This document shows positions 32,177-41,714 of a DNA stretch of 64,000 nt, in pieces (position 1 is the stretch's first letter; each line of letters starts with the position of its first letter). Where the stretch lies: the NCBI RefSeq assembly GCF_900088415.1, contig NZ_FLLQ01000003.1:372001-436000 (forward strand), read 5' to 3'. Below the pieces are notes generated by a model. It made no database searches. It worked only from the letters and a program-made list of their open reading frames with translations, and was not told the DNA's origin. Both the position numbers and the translations under genes were made by a program. This DNA comes from Vibrio mediterranei. GTDB taxonomy: Bacteria > Pseudomonadota > Gammaproteobacteria > Enterobacterales > Vibrionaceae.

Positions 32177-33196
32177 GTGAAAGTACTAGTGACGGGTGGA
32201 ATGGGCTATATCGGCAGTCATACCTGCGTTCAAATGCTGGAAAGTGGTATCGAGCCTATCATCATCGATAACTTGTGTAATGCGAATCAAGCCGTGCTAT
32301 CACGCATTGAAGCATTAACGGGTCAAGCACCGACATTTTATCAAGGTGATATTCGCGATGAAGCACTACTTGACCGTATTTTTGAAGAAAATGAAATTCA
32401 GTCGGTGATCCATTTTGCTGGTCTCAAGGCTGTGGGTGAGTCTGTTGCCAAACCTATCGAGTACTATGACAACAATGTGAATGGCACATTAGTACTTGCA
32501 CGTTCAATGAGAAAAGCAGGCGTGAAGAGTATTATCTTCAGTTCTTCTGCCACGGTCTATGGTGATCCAGAAGTAGTACCTATCACTGAAACATCTCCTG
32601 TTGGCAATACGACTAATCCGTATGGTACCAGCAAGTTTATGGTTGAGCGTTGCTTAAGCGATGTATTCACATCGGATGAAGAGTGGAGTATTACCTTACT
32701 GCGCTATTTCAACCCAGTTGGCGCACATCCGTCGGGCACTATGGGCGAGGATCCAAAAGGTATTCCGAACAACTTGATGCCATTTATTGCTCAAGTAGCT
32801 GTTGGTCGCCGTGAAAAGTTAGCGGTGTTTGGTAATGATTACCCAACACCAGACGGCACTGGCGTTCGCGATTATATTCATGTCATGGATTTAGCGGATG
32901 GTCACATCGCTGCGTTAAAAGCCGTTGGTCTTAAGTCTGGATTGCATATCTATAACCTTGGCACAGGCAAAGGCAGCAGTGTACTAGAGATGGTGGATGC
33001 TTTTGCGAAAGCTTGTGGTAAGCCAATTCCTTATGATTTGCAGCCTCGCCGTCCTGGTGATATCGCAGAGTGCTGGGCAAGTACGGCCAAGGCAGAAGCC
33101 GATTTAAACTGGAAAGCAACACGTACATTGCAAGACATGACCGCTGATTCATGGCATTGGCAGTCAAACAATCCTAATGGTTATGACAGCGAATAG
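32177..33196 (+). CDS. galE: UDP-glucose 4-epimerase
   Basis: Leloir-pathway enzyme interconverting UDP-galactose and UDP-glucose. It has 339 residues and an NAD-binding Rossmann fold: VTGGMGYIGSH at the N-terminus, serine in SSSATVYG (near 122) and catalytic tyrosine/lysine in YGTSK (near 149). The start is GTG at 32177, preceded by TAGGAG at 6 bp; the nearby ATG at 32175 is out of frame and closes at once. It is the first gene of galETKM, under the GalR/CRP-type promoter described here. In many bacteria it also supplies UDP-galactose for surface polysaccharide. Confidence 0.96.
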   Translation: MKVLVTGGMGYIGSHTCVQMLESGIEPIIIDNLCNANQAVLSRIEALTGQAPTFYQGDIRDEALLDRIFEENEIQSVIHFAGLKAVGESVAKPIEYYDNNVNGTLVLARSMRKAGVKSIIFSSSATVYGDPEVVPITETSPVGNTTNPYGTSKFMVERCLSDVFTSDEEWSITLLRYFNPVGAHPSGTMGEDPKGIPNNLMPFIAQVAVGRREKLAVFGNDYPTPDGTGVRDYIHVMDLADGHIAALKAVGLKSGLHIYNLGTGKGSSVLEMVDAFAKACGKPIPYDLQPRRPGDIAECWASTAKAEADLNWKATRTLQDMTADSWHWQSNNPNGYDSE

Positions 33197-33248
33197 ACCG
33201 CCTTGTTATCCCAATTGATTTTTAGAATTTAACTATTGAGTAAGCATT

Positions 33249-34301
33249 ATGTCGAGCATTGAATTTAACCCAGTAGATCACCCACATCGCCGTTATAACC
33301 CTCTCACAGGCCAATGGATCCTAGTATCGCCACACCGTGCTAAGCGCCCTTGGAGTGGTCAGAATGAAGAGGTCTCTCACGTTCAATTACCAACTTACGA
33401 TGAGAAATGCTTTTTGTGTCCGACCAACGAGCGCATTTCTGGTGATGTAAACCCAGATTACCAAGGCACTTACGTGTTCGGTAACGACTTTGCGGCTTTG
33501 ATGCCAGATTCTCCGGATGCTCCTGAATCAGACAATCCGTTGTTTAAAACCCAAGGGGTACGCGGTTTAAGTCGCGTTATCTGCTTCTCGCCAGACCACA
33601 GTAAAACGCTTCCTGAGCTTAGCCCCCAAGAGCTTCGTTGTGTCGTTGATACTTGGAATGAGCAAATTGAAGAATTGGGCAAAGAATACCTTTGGGTTCA
33701 AGCATTTGAAAACAAGGGTGAAGCAATGGGCTGCTCACAGCCGCACCCTCATGGCCAAATTTGGGCGAACAGTTTTCTTCCTAATGAAATTGAACGAAAA
33801 GATCGCTTAATGCGCGAATACTATCAGCAACAAGGCTCAAACCTGCTGGTGGACTATGTCACTGCAGAGATGCAAGACGGTGCCCGTACGGTAGTAGAAA
33901 CAGAGCACTGGCTTGCAGTGGTTCCATACTGGGCGGCGTGGCCATTCGAAACTATGTTGCTCCCTAAGACACACATTCGTCGCATGAGTGAACTTAGTGA
34001 AGAACAAAAAGACGATTTAGCGGTAGCAATTAAGAAGCTGACGTCTCGTTACGACAACTTATTTGAGTGTTCATTCCCTTATTCCATGGGTTGGCACTAC
34101 GCGCCATTCTTTGATGAAGGTGAGAGCACAGAGCATTGGCAGCTGCATGCTATTTTCTATCCACCATTATTGCGCTCTGCAACCATTCGTAAGTTTATGG
34201 TGGGATATGAAATGCTGGCCGAATCGCAGCGTGATTTAACCGCTGAGCAAGCAGCAGAGCGTCTAAGAGCATTGAGCGACGTTCATTACAAACAACAATA
34301 A
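33249..34301 (+). CDS. galT: Galactose-1-phosphate uridylyltransferase
   Basis: Transfers UMP from UDP-glucose to galactose 1-phosphate. It has 350 residues. Zinc-binding cysteines are seen in CFLCPTN (near residue 55), and the nucleophilic histidine in the HxHxQ-like motif [11 protein letters not shown] (near 168), with the matching C-terminal half ending near 345. It lies 52 bp behind galE, and is followed by a 78-bp gap with a long imperfect hairpin before galK. Confidence 0.97.
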   Translation: MSSIEFNPVDHPHRRYNPLTGQWILVSPHRAKRPWSGQNEEVSHVQLPTYDEKCFLCPTNERISGDVNPDYQGTYVFGNDFAALMPDSPDAPESDNPLFKTQGVRGLSRVICFSPDHSKTLPELSPQELRCVVDTWNEQIEELGKEYLWVQAFENKGEAMGCSQPHPHGQIWANSFLPNEIERKDRLMREYYQQQGSNLLVDYVTAEMQDGARTVVETEHWLAVVPYWAAWPFETMLLPKTHIRRMSELSEEQKDDLAVAIKKLTSRYDNLFECSFPYSMGWHYAPFFDEGESTEHWQLHAIFYPPLLRSATIRKFMVGYEMLAESQRDLTAEQAAERLRALSDVHYKQQ

Positions 34302-34311
34302 TTTAAGAATT

Positions 34312-34360
34312 TGATGTTGCTGCGTACCGAACGCATTAGTTGGTACGCAAACCAACATCA
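34312..34360 (+). other. Long imperfect hairpin between galT and galK
   Basis: Two paired blocks, TGATGTTG/CAACATCA and GCGTACC/GGTACGC, separated by small internal bulges and a 13-nt loop. It ends 19 bp before the galK start codon, so it could influence galK translation or the decay of the upstream message. Confidence 0.6.
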
Positions 34361-34379
34361 GGTATTGAGAGACGAAAAC

Positions 34380-35537
34380 ATGAAAGACCTAATCCAAAAC
34401 GTAGCGAACTCTTTTGAAAACGTACTTGGCTACAAGCCGACACACGTTATCCAAGCTCCTGGTCGTGTAAACCTGATTGGTGAGCATACCGACTATAATG
34501 ACGGTTTTGTCCTACCGTGTGCCATTAACTATCAAACAGTAGTAGCGGCCGCTAAGCGTGACGATAATCTCGTCCGCGTTGTGTCTGTGGATTACCAGGA
34601 TGCCACTGACGAATTTGATATCACTAAAGAGATTACTTTCCAACAAGACAAGATGTGGGCGAACTACATTCGCGGTGTGGTTAAGTTCTTAATGGCTCGC
34701 GGTTATCAAATTGGTGGCGCGGACATTTCTGTGTCTGGCAATGTACCGCAAGGCGCAGGTCTGAGCTCTTCTGCGGCACTAGAAGTGGTTATCGGTCAAA
34801 CATTTAAAACGCTTTATAACTTAGAGATCACGCAAGCTGAAGTCGCACTTAACGGCCAGCAAGCAGAGAATGAATTTGTGGGCTGTAATTGCGGCATCAT
34901 GGATCAACTTATTTCTGCTGAAGGCAAAGAAAATCACGCATTGTTGATTGACTGTCGTAGCTTAGAGACTCAAGCAGTCTCAATGCCAGAAGATATGGCG
35001 GTTGTGATTATTAACTCCAACAAAAAGCGTGGCTTAGTAGACAGTGAATACAACACTCGTCGTGAGCAATGTGAAGAAGCAGCTCGCATTTTTGGTGTGA
35101 AAGCGTTGCGTGATGTCACTATTGAGCAATTTAATGATCGTGTCTCTGAGTTGGATGAGATGGTGGCTAAACGTGCTCGTCACGTTATTACTGAAAACGA
35201 TCGTACGGTTGAGGCGGCAAAAGCACTAAGTACTGGTGATATGAAGCGTATGGGTGAGCTAATGGCACAGTCTCATGCATCGATGCGCGATGATTTTGAA
35301 ATCACAGTGAAAGAGATAGACACCATTGTTGATATCGTTAAAGCGGTAATCGGCGACCAAGGTGGTGTGCGTATGACTGGCGGTGGTTTCGGTGGTTGTG
35401 TGGTTTCTCTTATCCCACCGACGCTTGTAGAAGCAGTTACGACGGCTATTGCAGAGCAATATGAAGCGGCTACAGGTTTGAAAGAGTCGATTTATGTCTG
35501 CCAAGCAAAAGATGGTGCAGGAGTTGTCTCACAATGA
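34380..35537 (+). CDS. galK: Galactokinase
   Basis: Phosphorylates galactose to galactose 1-phosphate with ATP. It has 385 residues from ATG 34380 (E. coli 382). GHMP kinase motifs are seen: [16 protein letters not shown] at residue 27 (galactokinase signature), [11 protein letters not shown] near 123 (ATP loop) and the C-terminal [11 protein letters not shown] longer reading frame opens upstream at 34311 but would run through the hairpin and lacks homology, so I reject it. The stop overlaps the galM start (ATGA), implying translational coupling. Confidence 0.97.
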   Translation: MKDLIQNVANSFENVLGYKPTHVIQAPGRVNLIGEHTDYNDGFVLPCAINYQTVVAAAKRDDNLVRVVSVDYQDATDEFDITKEITFQQDKMWANYIRGVVKFLMARGYQIGGADISVSGNVPQGAGLSSSAALEVVIGQTFKTLYNLEITQAEVALNGQQAENEFVGCNCGIMDQLISAEGKENHALLIDCRSLETQAVSMPEDMAVVIINSNKKRGLVDSEYNTRREQCEEAARIFGVKALRDVTIEQFNDRVSELDEMVAKRARHVITENDRTVEAAKALSTGDMKRMGELMAQSHASMRDDFEITVKEIDTIVDIVKAVIGDQGGVRMTGGGFGGCVVSLIPPTLVEAVTTAIAEQYEAATGLKESIYVCQAKDGAGVVSQ

Positions 35538-36607
35538 TCACCACAAGCGAGCATTTTAGTACGATTGAAGACGCGATGAACCAATCAGCGTCATTTGATG
35601 GACTGCCTGCAAAGGTGATCCACCTTAAAAATGCACTTGGTATGACGGCTTCTTTTATGGATATCGGAGCAACGTGGCTGAGTTGCTCGCTCCCTTTGCC
35701 AGGGGAACAACGTGAAGTGTTGTTGCGTTCGCCAAATATGGTTGAGCACATGAGGCAAGGGGCTTATTTTGGTTCAGTGGTGGGGAGATACGCCAATCGA
35801 ATTGATAAAGGGCAATTCGAGATAGGTGGCACGTCGTATCAAGTCACTTGTAATAATGGCGAAAACGCTTTGCATGGGGGTGTAGAGGGTTTTGATAAGC
35901 GTCGTTGGAGTATCGACTCGCACACTGAATCAACTCTTGTTATGTCGTTACAGTCGGAAGATGGTGATCAAGGTTTCCCTGGTACGGCTAAGGTTCAAGT
36001 TGAATACCAGCTAACTGACGATAATGCGTTGAAGATTACTTATCAGGCGTCTTGTGATAAGACAACGCCGATGAACTTGACCAATCATGCGTATTTCAAC
36101 CTAGCTGGCGAATCTAGTAAGGCGAAGAGCACGGATCATAAACTGCAAATGTTTGCTGATGCCTATCTACCTACTAGAGAGGATTTGATCCCTCTTGGTG
36201 AGCTAAAACCGGTAGAGGGAACTAGCTTTGACTTCACAGTGCTGAAGCAAGTGGGTCGAGATTTTCTGTCGGAGCAGGACCAAATCACAGCAGGTGGTTA
36301 CGATCATGCGTTTGTGTTTGACGCCAAGCTCACTGATGGCAGCGTTGTGGTGGCGAAATTGGAATCCCCTGAGCAAGATGTCTTGATGGAAGTACTGACC
36401 ACCAAGCCTGCAGTGCAATTCTATTCGGGTAATTTCCTTGATGGCACACCTGGCTTAAGCCGCACTTACGATAAACTTGATGGTTTAGCTCTCGAGACCC
36501 AGTTCTTCCCTGATGGGCCAAATCGCCCAGAGTGGGGGAGCAGCAATGGTGTACTTGAAGTAGGAGAAAACTACCAACATCAAACCACCTATCGTTTCAA
36601 GTTTTAG
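35534..36607 (+). CDS. galM: Aldose 1-epimerase (galactose mutarotase)
   Basis: Interconverts alpha and beta anomers of galactose, which matters because LacZ and the importers deliver the beta form while GalK uses alpha. It has 357 residues. Family features: GRYANRI near residue 78, [11 protein letters not shown] near 113, the catalytic histidine in [10 protein letters not shown] near 182, and the catalytic glutamate in [11 protein letters not shown] near 320. The start ATG overlaps the galK stop by four bases. It is the last gene of galETKM, followed by a terminator. Confidence 0.95.
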   Translation: MITTSEHFSTIEDAMNQSASFDGLPAKVIHLKNALGMTASFMDIGATWLSCSLPLPGEQREVLLRSPNMVEHMRQGAYFGSVVGRYANRIDKGQFEIGGTSYQVTCNNGENALHGGVEGFDKRRWSIDSHTESTLVMSLQSEDGDQGFPGTAKVQVEYQLTDDNALKITYQASCDKTTPMNLTNHAYFNLAGESSKAKSTDHKLQMFADAYLPTREDLIPLGELKPVEGTSFDFTVLKQVGRDFLSEQDQITAGGYDHAFVFDAKLTDGSVVVAKLESPEQDVLMEVLTTKPAVQFYSGNFLDGTPGLSRTYDKLDGLALETQFFPDGPNRPEWGSSNGVLEVGENYQHQTTYRFKF

Positions 36608-36633
36608 TGTATTGGTGAAGTAACTTGCCTAGT

Positions 36634-36661
36634 AAAAAGTGAGCAACTGCTCACTTTTTTT
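36634..36661 (+). terminator. Terminator of galETKM
   Basis: AGTGAGC / GCTCACT with loop AACT, A5 before and T7 after; bidirectional with the converging LacI-type gene. Confidence 0.88.
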
Positions 36662-37676
36662 ATGCCTTAGTGGAAGAAGCACGAACAATCAGTTCGCCTT
36701 CGACTTTTCGTATTTGCGACAGTAACGGCTGTTCTTGGATTTGTGCAAGGATATTATCTACAGCCAGCCTACCCATGTCAGCGTAAGGCAGTTCAATAGA
36801 AGAAAGTGCTGGGAAGCTCTCTGAGGCAATTTGTTGGTTGTCATAACCAACAACTGCAATGTCTTTAGGGATTTTTAATTGACGTTCAGCAATCGCTTGG
36901 TAACAGCCCATCGCCATATAATCACTACTACAAAATATAGCTTCGGGCGGAATAGCCAAATCCAGTAAACGATTTGTTTGCTCGTAAGCTTCTTTGAGGG
37001 ACCAGTTGGCCTCTAAGACGTAATCCTCGTTGGGAATAATATCTGCATCAATAAGCGCTTGTCTGTAGCCATCAATACGTTGTGTCGATGCATACATCCA
37101 ACTCTCTCCAGCTAACATAGCAATTCGTCTGTAGCCTTGATTCGTTAGGTGCTTGATGGCTTTATAAGCTCCGATCATATCTGCTGGTAGGATGGATGGC
37201 GTGTTTTGTTGATCGCTCATGGTGCAATTGAGTAAAACCGTCGGTAGGTGAGTTTGTACTCTTTGCGTTGAAAGCTCACGTGTCATGCTCGATGCATAAA
37301 TAAGCCCCGCATAATCACCGTTATTGATCTCTGTTTCTATTTTATTGGCGAGTATTTCATCGTGATTGTAGCTAAAGGTAATCAGTAGATAGTCGTTGTT
37401 CCACGCTTCTTCTCTCGCCGTATTGACAGCGTCTATGAAAGGATCGTAACTGGTTAGCCCATTGACGACCATAGCAATTTTCTTCGACCTTCCTAACGCA
37501 TGAGCGACCTTCTTGCTTTGATAGCCCAATTCTTTCGCAGTATCGAGAACTTTGCGCTTCGTTGCTTCTGAGATTTTTACCGTTTGAGAGCCATTGAGAA
37601 CTAACGATACGGTAGGTTGTGATACGCCCGCTGCTGCAGCAATGTCACTCATAGTGATCTTTTTACTTTTCGTCAT
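36660..37676 (-). CDS. LacI family repressor next to the glycosidase/GPH genes
   Basis: Regulator of 338 residues. The LacI-type HTH is at residues 8-28 (MSDIAAAAGVSQPTVSLVLNG), the hinge near 50-60, and a ribose-binding-like sensor domain follows. The recognition helix has SQPTVS rather than the SVATVS seen in GalR encoded nearby, so a different operator is expected. The gene diverges from the glycosidase gene, and the gap contains a perfect ATATTAGCTAATAT palindrome plus related words on its own side (see that entry). It probably represses the glycosidase and GPH transporter until a sugar binds; the inducer is unknown. Confidence 0.88.
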   Translation of the reverse strand: MTKSKKITMSDIAAAAGVSQPTVSLVLNGSQTVKISEATKRKVLDTAKELGYQSKKVAHALGRSKKIAMVVNGLTSYDPFIDAVNTAREEAWNNDYLLITFSYNHDEILANKIETEINNGDYAGLIYASSMTRELSTQRVQTHLPTVLLNCTMSDQQNTPSILPADMIGAYKAIKHLTNQGYRRIAMLAGESWMYASTQRIDGYRQALIDADIIPNEDYVLEANWSLKEAYEQTNRLLDLAIPPEAIFCSSDYMAMGCYQAIAERQLKIPKDIAVVGYDNQQIASESFPALSSIELPYADMGRLAVDNILAQIQEQPLLSQIRKVEGELIVRASSTKA

Positions 37677-37695
37677 TCTGTCTCTGCCAATATTT

Positions 37696-37720
37696 TTATT
37701 AGCTATATATTAGCGAATTG
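37696..37720. promoter_or_regulatory. Two half-matching ATTAGC words near the LacI-type gene start
   Basis: ATTAGCTATAT (37698-37708) and ATATTAGCGAATTG (37707-37720; 11 of 14 to the downstream palindrome) lie 20-45 bp before the repressor start codon. They suggest autoregulation by the same protein. Confidence 0.4.
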
Positions 37721-37838
37721 CCTACTTAAATGCACCTTCGAAAGATCGTGATCACAGAATGCCTTAATGATCCTCTAGTAGATGTGACGCATAACACGTA
37801 TTCATTGCTTTTATCTTTAATTGAAATAATTAATAAAT

Positions 37839-37852
37839 ATATTAGCTAATAT
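37839..37852. promoter_or_regulatory. Candidate operator of the glycosidase/GPH operon
   Basis: ATATTAGCTAATAT is a perfect 14-bp palindrome 43 bp before the glycosidase start. Its centre differs from the CG-centred GalR boxes, in line with the different recognition helix of the adjacent LacI-type protein. Confidence 0.5.
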
Positions 37853-37894
37853 TATTAGTTAAGTTATTAATCTTATTAATTCAAGGTGAGTAAG

Positions 37895-38965
37895 ATGCAA
37901 AGATGGTCTGAAGAGAAAGCGTGGCAATGGCAAGAAACTCATGGTTGGTTGCGTGGCTTTAATTATTTACCTCGTACGGCTGTGAACTGGACGGAAATGT
38001 GGCAGGCAAACACTTTTGACCCTGAGATCATGGAGCAAGAACTCGAGTGGGCGGCAAGCGTGGGGTATAACACGCTAAGGACCAATCTGCCGTTTATTGT
38101 GTGGCAAGTCGATCGCGAAGGTTTACATCAAAGGATTGACCGTTTCCTTGATATTTGTGAGCGAAACAAAATCAAAGTAATGATGACTCCAATGGATGAC
38201 TGCGGTTTCTCTGGTGACCATCCATATCTTGGCGAGCAGAAGTTACCTGTACCAGAGCTTCACAATAGCCAAGCAGCAGCAAGTCCAGGCCGTAATGTTG
38301 TTATGGACAAGTCTCAATGGGGAGAGGTTGAAGCGTATATTCGTGACATTATCTCAACTTACAATACCGATGAACGCATCGTTATTTGGGATTTATATAA
38401 CGAGCCAACTAACCGAATGATTTTTACCACCTCTGGTGAGCTTGCTTTCGATGAAGAGATGGAGCGTTATAGTCATGAATTGATGGAAAAAGCATTCCAG
38501 TGGGCGCGTGAAGAACAACCCGTACAACCTTTGACGGTTGGTGCTTGGCACGCTCCGAGTATTCTTGACCTATCTTTGCCTCTCTATGAACACCCAACAG
38601 ATCGGAAAGCGATGGAGCTATCTGACATCATCACTTTCCACGCCTATTTGCCTCTTGAACAGTTCAAACAAGCTGTCGAAATCGTTAAACAACATAACCG
38701 ACCAATGATGTGTACCGAATGGTTAGCGCGTCACGCTGAGTCACATCTTCTTGAACAGCTGCCAGTGTTTCAGGCGGAACAAATCGGTTGCTATCAATGG
38801 GGGCTAGTTAAGGGCAAAACGCAAACACACTTACCATGGCCTGAGATTAAGCGTAGTGATGAGAACTACGCGCAACGCTGGTTCCATGATCTGCTTAATG
38901 ATGATGGCACACCCTATGACCCAAAGGAAGTTCACCTAATTCAATCGCTAGCAACATTGGACTGA
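37895..38965 (+). CDS. Intracellular glycoside hydrolase, clan GH-A-like
   Basis: Protein of 356 residues from ATG 37895; AAGGTGAG at 37883-37890 is its ribosome site and includes the rejected GTG at 37886. It has a TIM-barrel glycosidase pattern: [13 protein letters not shown] at the N-terminus, the probable acid/base glutamate in WDLYNEPTN (near residue 170), and the probable nucleophile glutamate in MCTEWLAR (near 273). This resembles GH5-type enzymes often labelled cellulase or 1,4-beta-xylanase, but I cannot assign the family or substrate. No signal peptide is seen, so it acts on imported oligosaccharide. It is encoded with a GPH transporter 69 bp downstream. Confidence 0.8.
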   Translation: MQRWSEEKAWQWQETHGWLRGFNYLPRTAVNWTEMWQANTFDPEIMEQELEWAASVGYNTLRTNLPFIVWQVDREGLHQRIDRFLDICERNKIKVMMTPMDDCGFSGDHPYLGEQKLPVPELHNSQAAASPGRNVVMDKSQWGEVEAYIRDIISTYNTDERIVIWDLYNEPTNRMIFTTSGELAFDEEMERYSHELMEKAFQWAREEQPVQPLTVGAWHAPSILDLSLPLYEHPTDRKAMELSDIITFHAYLPLEQFKQAVEIVKQHNRPMMCTEWLARHAESHLLEQLPVFQAEQIGCYQWGLVKGKTQTHLPWPEIKRSDENYAQRWFHDLLNDDGTPYDPKEVHLIQSLATLD

Positions 38966-39034
38966 GGCTAGTGTTCGCCAGTGGCTTAAAGAAGCAACTG
39001 GCTTTACTATAATAATTCTGGATGAGTACACATT

Positions 39035-40420
39035 ATGAATACCCTACAAAACAAACTCTCGAATAAGGAACTGATGTCCTATTTTGGATATGGCGTAGGC
39101 CAATGCTTTAGCTTTGGTCTCGTGGGTTCCTTTATCCTCTACTTTTATACTGATATTTTGGGCATTTCTCCCATCGCGGCGAGTACCATATTTCTAATTG
39201 CTCGAGTGTGGGATGCGGTGAATGACCCTATCATCGCCGGATACATGGATACCTTAGAGTCTCGCTTTGGTAAATTCAGACCCTATATGTTGTTTACGCC
39301 AATACTTATCGTATTGGTGACTATTGCGTCGTTCTACAATATAGATGCCGATACATCTACAAAAGTAATGTACGCCGGTATCACCTATATTCTTTGGGGC
39401 ACGTTATACACTATTTCGGATGTTCCATTTTGGTCAATGTCTTCTGTTATGACAGATGAACCACAAGAGCGTGCAAAAGCAGCAACATGCGCAATGCTAG
39501 GTGTTAATGCGGGTATTGGTGCAACACTGGTGCTATTTCCTAAACTGAGCGCTTACTTTGCTGACGGCCGCGCGGACCAAGGTTATTTACCTGCAGTTAT
39601 TGTCCTGATGGTGGCGGGTTTGCTGTTCATGTGGAATGGCTTCTATAACACCAAGGAACGAATTTCTACGGCGAGTGAGAAGGTTACACTTAAACAGACA
39701 TTCCAAGCAGTGCGCAAGAATAAACCGTTGTTTTTTATTCTTGCTGCGTTCTTTATGAATGTGTTCTTTAACTTAGTTAATGGCCTGTATATTTTCTTCT
39801 TCACTTACAACATGGGTGATGCTGGACTAGTCTCACTGATCGGTACGATTACTTTAGTCAGTGCGATTGCCTGCTTAGCGACGCCAGTGTTAACGAAGCG
39901 CTTTAAGAAACGTGATATTTTTATCACGCTATGTGTATTAGAAATTATTGCACGTGTTGGTTTCTACATGACCGGTTACGATAACCCGACGGTTGTGATG
40001 TCATGGTTAGCCGTGATTACCGCTATCTTTATGATGACTAACCCCCTGATTTCAGCAATGATCGCTGACACCGTAGAGTATTCGTACTATCACAGTGGTA
40101 AGCGTACAGCGGCAATTACTTTCTCTGGTCAAACGTTTACTGGCAAATTATCTGTAGCGGTTGCTGGTGGGTTAACAGGCCTTATTTTAGCTTCGATAGG
40201 GTATGTACCTAATGCAGAGCAGACAGAGACAGCGCTTGATGGCATGTTCTTCTGTATTGCGTTATTGCCTGCACTAGGGGCGCTGATTCGAATCTTTATT
40301 ATGTCGAAGTACACGTTTACGGAAGATCAACATGCGATTCTTCGTGAAAAATTACAGCGTGGTGAGTTTGCTGAAGGCGTTAATGTTGAAACGGTTAAAG
40401 CACAGCAAGTAACAAACTAA
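39035..40420 (+). CDS. GPH-type sugar:cation symporter
   Basis: Inner-membrane transporter of 461 residues with about twelve spans, of the glycoside-pentoside-hexuronide family (MelB/XynB relatives). The early segment RVWDAVNDPIIAGYMDTLESRFGKFRPY (near residue 55-82) is the family's cation-site and loop motif. It is encoded 69 bp after the glycosidase and most likely imports the oligosaccharide or glycoside that enzyme cleaves. Distinct from LacY-type permeases. The substrate is inferred only from context: beta-linked oligosaccharides or galactosides. Confidence 0.87.
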   Translation: MNTLQNKLSNKELMSYFGYGVGQCFSFGLVGSFILYFYTDILGISPIAASTIFLIARVWDAVNDPIIAGYMDTLESRFGKFRPYMLFTPILIVLVTIASFYNIDADTSTKVMYAGITYILWGTLYTISDVPFWSMSSVMTDEPQERAKAATCAMLGVNAGIGATLVLFPKLSAYFADGRADQGYLPAVIVLMVAGLLFMWNGFYNTKERISTASEKVTLKQTFQAVRKNKPLFFILAAFFMNVFFNLVNGLYIFFFTYNMGDAGLVSLIGTITLVSAIACLATPVLTKRFKKRDIFITLCVLEIIARVGFYMTGYDNPTVVMSWLAVITAIFMMTNPLISAMIADTVEYSYYHSGKRTAAITFSGQTFTGKLSVAVAGGLTGLILASIGYVPNAEQTETALDGMFFCIALLPALGALIRIFIMSKYTFTEDQHAILREKLQRGEFAEGVNVETVKAQQVTN

Positions 40421-40433
40421 CGGATTGATAAAC

Positions 40434-40462
40434 AAAAAAACACGGCAAAAGCCGTGTTTTTT
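40434..40462 (+). terminator. Terminator of the glycosidase/GPH operon
   Basis: CACGGC / GCCGTG with loop AAAA, flanked by A7 and T6; bidirectional with galR. Confidence 0.9.
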
Positions 40463-40483
40463 GTTTTTGTGATTGAGACCAAA

Positions 40484-41485
40484 CTAGTTCTTACGTCCTA
40501 CAGATGCTCGCTGTACTAATGTTGGTGAGTAAATCATTGGATCGGTTTCAACCGCTTCACTTTTTGATAATGCCAAAGCGATTTGTGCTGCTTTTTCCGC
40601 CATCATTTGAATTGGGTAGCGGATCGTGGTGAGTTTTGGGTGAAGGTATTTGGCAATCAAACCATCATCAAAGCCGATAATGGACATTTGATTTGGCAAG
40701 GCATATTGGTTTTCTTCAAGCACTGATAGAGAACCCGCTGCCATATTATCGTTGTACGCCACCACAGCAGTAATTGGCAGTGATTTAGTTAGTAGGTTGG
40801 TCATGGCGATTTCGCCGCCATCACTGTCTGGAGAGCCGTATTCAATATAGCTGGCGGACAGCTTTATATTATTGGCTTTAAGGGCATCTCGATAGCCTTC
40901 TAGTCGCTGGTCTACGTCTTCGATATTGTGTGAAGATGCTACACAAGCAATGTTGGTATGTCCGTTACGAATGAGATGCTCGGTCGCGATATAGGCTCCT
41001 TTGTAGTTATCTAGCGAGATACAACGGCCAGGGAGTTGGGGAATGTCACGATTAATGTAGACCAAGCCTTTTACTTCTTCAGCGTATTGAATGAGTTCTT
41101 CATCAGACAAGGCTTTGGAATGTATAACTAAGGCATCACAGCGGCTGTTGATGAGCAGTTCAATTGCTTTACGCTCTTCTTCAGCATCGTGATAGCCATT
41201 GCCCACTAAGATATGTTTTCCATGTTGGTGTGCAACTTTGTCTACGGCTTTCACCATAGTGCCAAAGAATGGGTCAGACACATCACTTACCAATACACCT
41301 ACAGTATTGGTACTTTGACTGACTAAAGCTCTAGCGTTTGCATTTGGGCGGTAGCCTAACTTTTTCATTGCGCTGGTGACGGATTCTATTGATGCCGCGC
41401 TTGCTTTTGGGGATTTGTTGATTACCCGGGAAACCGTTGCTACTGAAACGCCAGCTTCCTTTGCTACGTCTTTAATCGTTGCCAT
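40484..41485 (-). CDS. galR: Galactose repressor GalR
   Basis: LacI-family regulator of 333 residues. It matches E. coli GalR/GalS over its whole length: MATIKDVAKEAGVSVATVSR at the HTH, SPKASAAS, NANARALVSQSTNTVG, then DVSDPFFGTMVKAV, and IGFDDGLIAKYLHPKLTTIRYP in the sensor domain. It should repress at GTGTAAACGTTTACAC-type sites and be released by galactose. Boxes of that type stand before the lac-type operon, mglBAC, galETKM and galR itself. It is transcribed alone. Whether it is GalR or a GalS-like isorepressor cannot be settled; no second copy is in the window. Confidence 0.92.
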   Translation of the reverse strand: MATIKDVAKEAGVSVATVSRVINKSPKASAASIESVTSAMKKLGYRPNANARALVSQSTNTVGVLVSDVSDPFFGTMVKAVDKVAHQHGKHILVGNGYHDAEEERKAIELLINSRCDALVIHSKALSDEELIQYAEEVKGLVYINRDIPQLPGRCISLDNYKGAYIATEHLIRNGHTNIACVASSHNIEDVDQRLEGYRDALKANNIKLSASYIEYGSPDSDGGEIAMTNLLTKSLPITAVVAYNDNMAAGSLSVLEENQYALPNQMSIIGFDDGLIAKYLHPKLTTIRYPIQMMAEKAAQIALALSKSEAVETDPMIYSPTLVQRASVGRKN

Positions 41486-41607
41486 TTGAAACCTCTCATT
41501 CGATATGACTTCATTAGACTCCTATCGTGTAAATATCGCAATGTAAGTTTCACAAAGTTAGACATTTTGTGATGTGTAACGCCTTGTAGATATTGAACTT
41601 GATGCCA

Positions 41608-41623
41608 ATGTAAACGTTTCGCA
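41608..41623 (+). promoter_or_regulatory. GalR-like box upstream of galR
   Basis: ATGTAAACGTTTCGCA, 12 of 16 consensus positions with a strong core, 123 bp before the galR start. It suggests autoregulation. Confidence 0.5.
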
Positions 41624-41652
41624 CTTTGAGGGAGTTATATATCGTTCTAGAA

Positions 41653-41678
41653 CAAAAAAAGCCCCGAGTCGGGGCTTT
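41653..41678 (-). terminator. Terminator of the PTS EIIABC gene
   Basis: GCCCCG / CGGGGC with loop AGT. The A7 run at 41654-41660 becomes the U-run on the minus strand. Confidence 0.85.
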
Positions 41679-41714
41679 AAAGATAGGCGCAGGGGGCACC
41701 TTTAGGAGCTCGGG

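Noticed and set aside
34311..34379. Longer galK beginning upstream of ATG 34380
   Set aside because: The extra 23 residues have no galactokinase homology and are encoded by the galT-galK hairpin; ATG 34380 gives the normal length.
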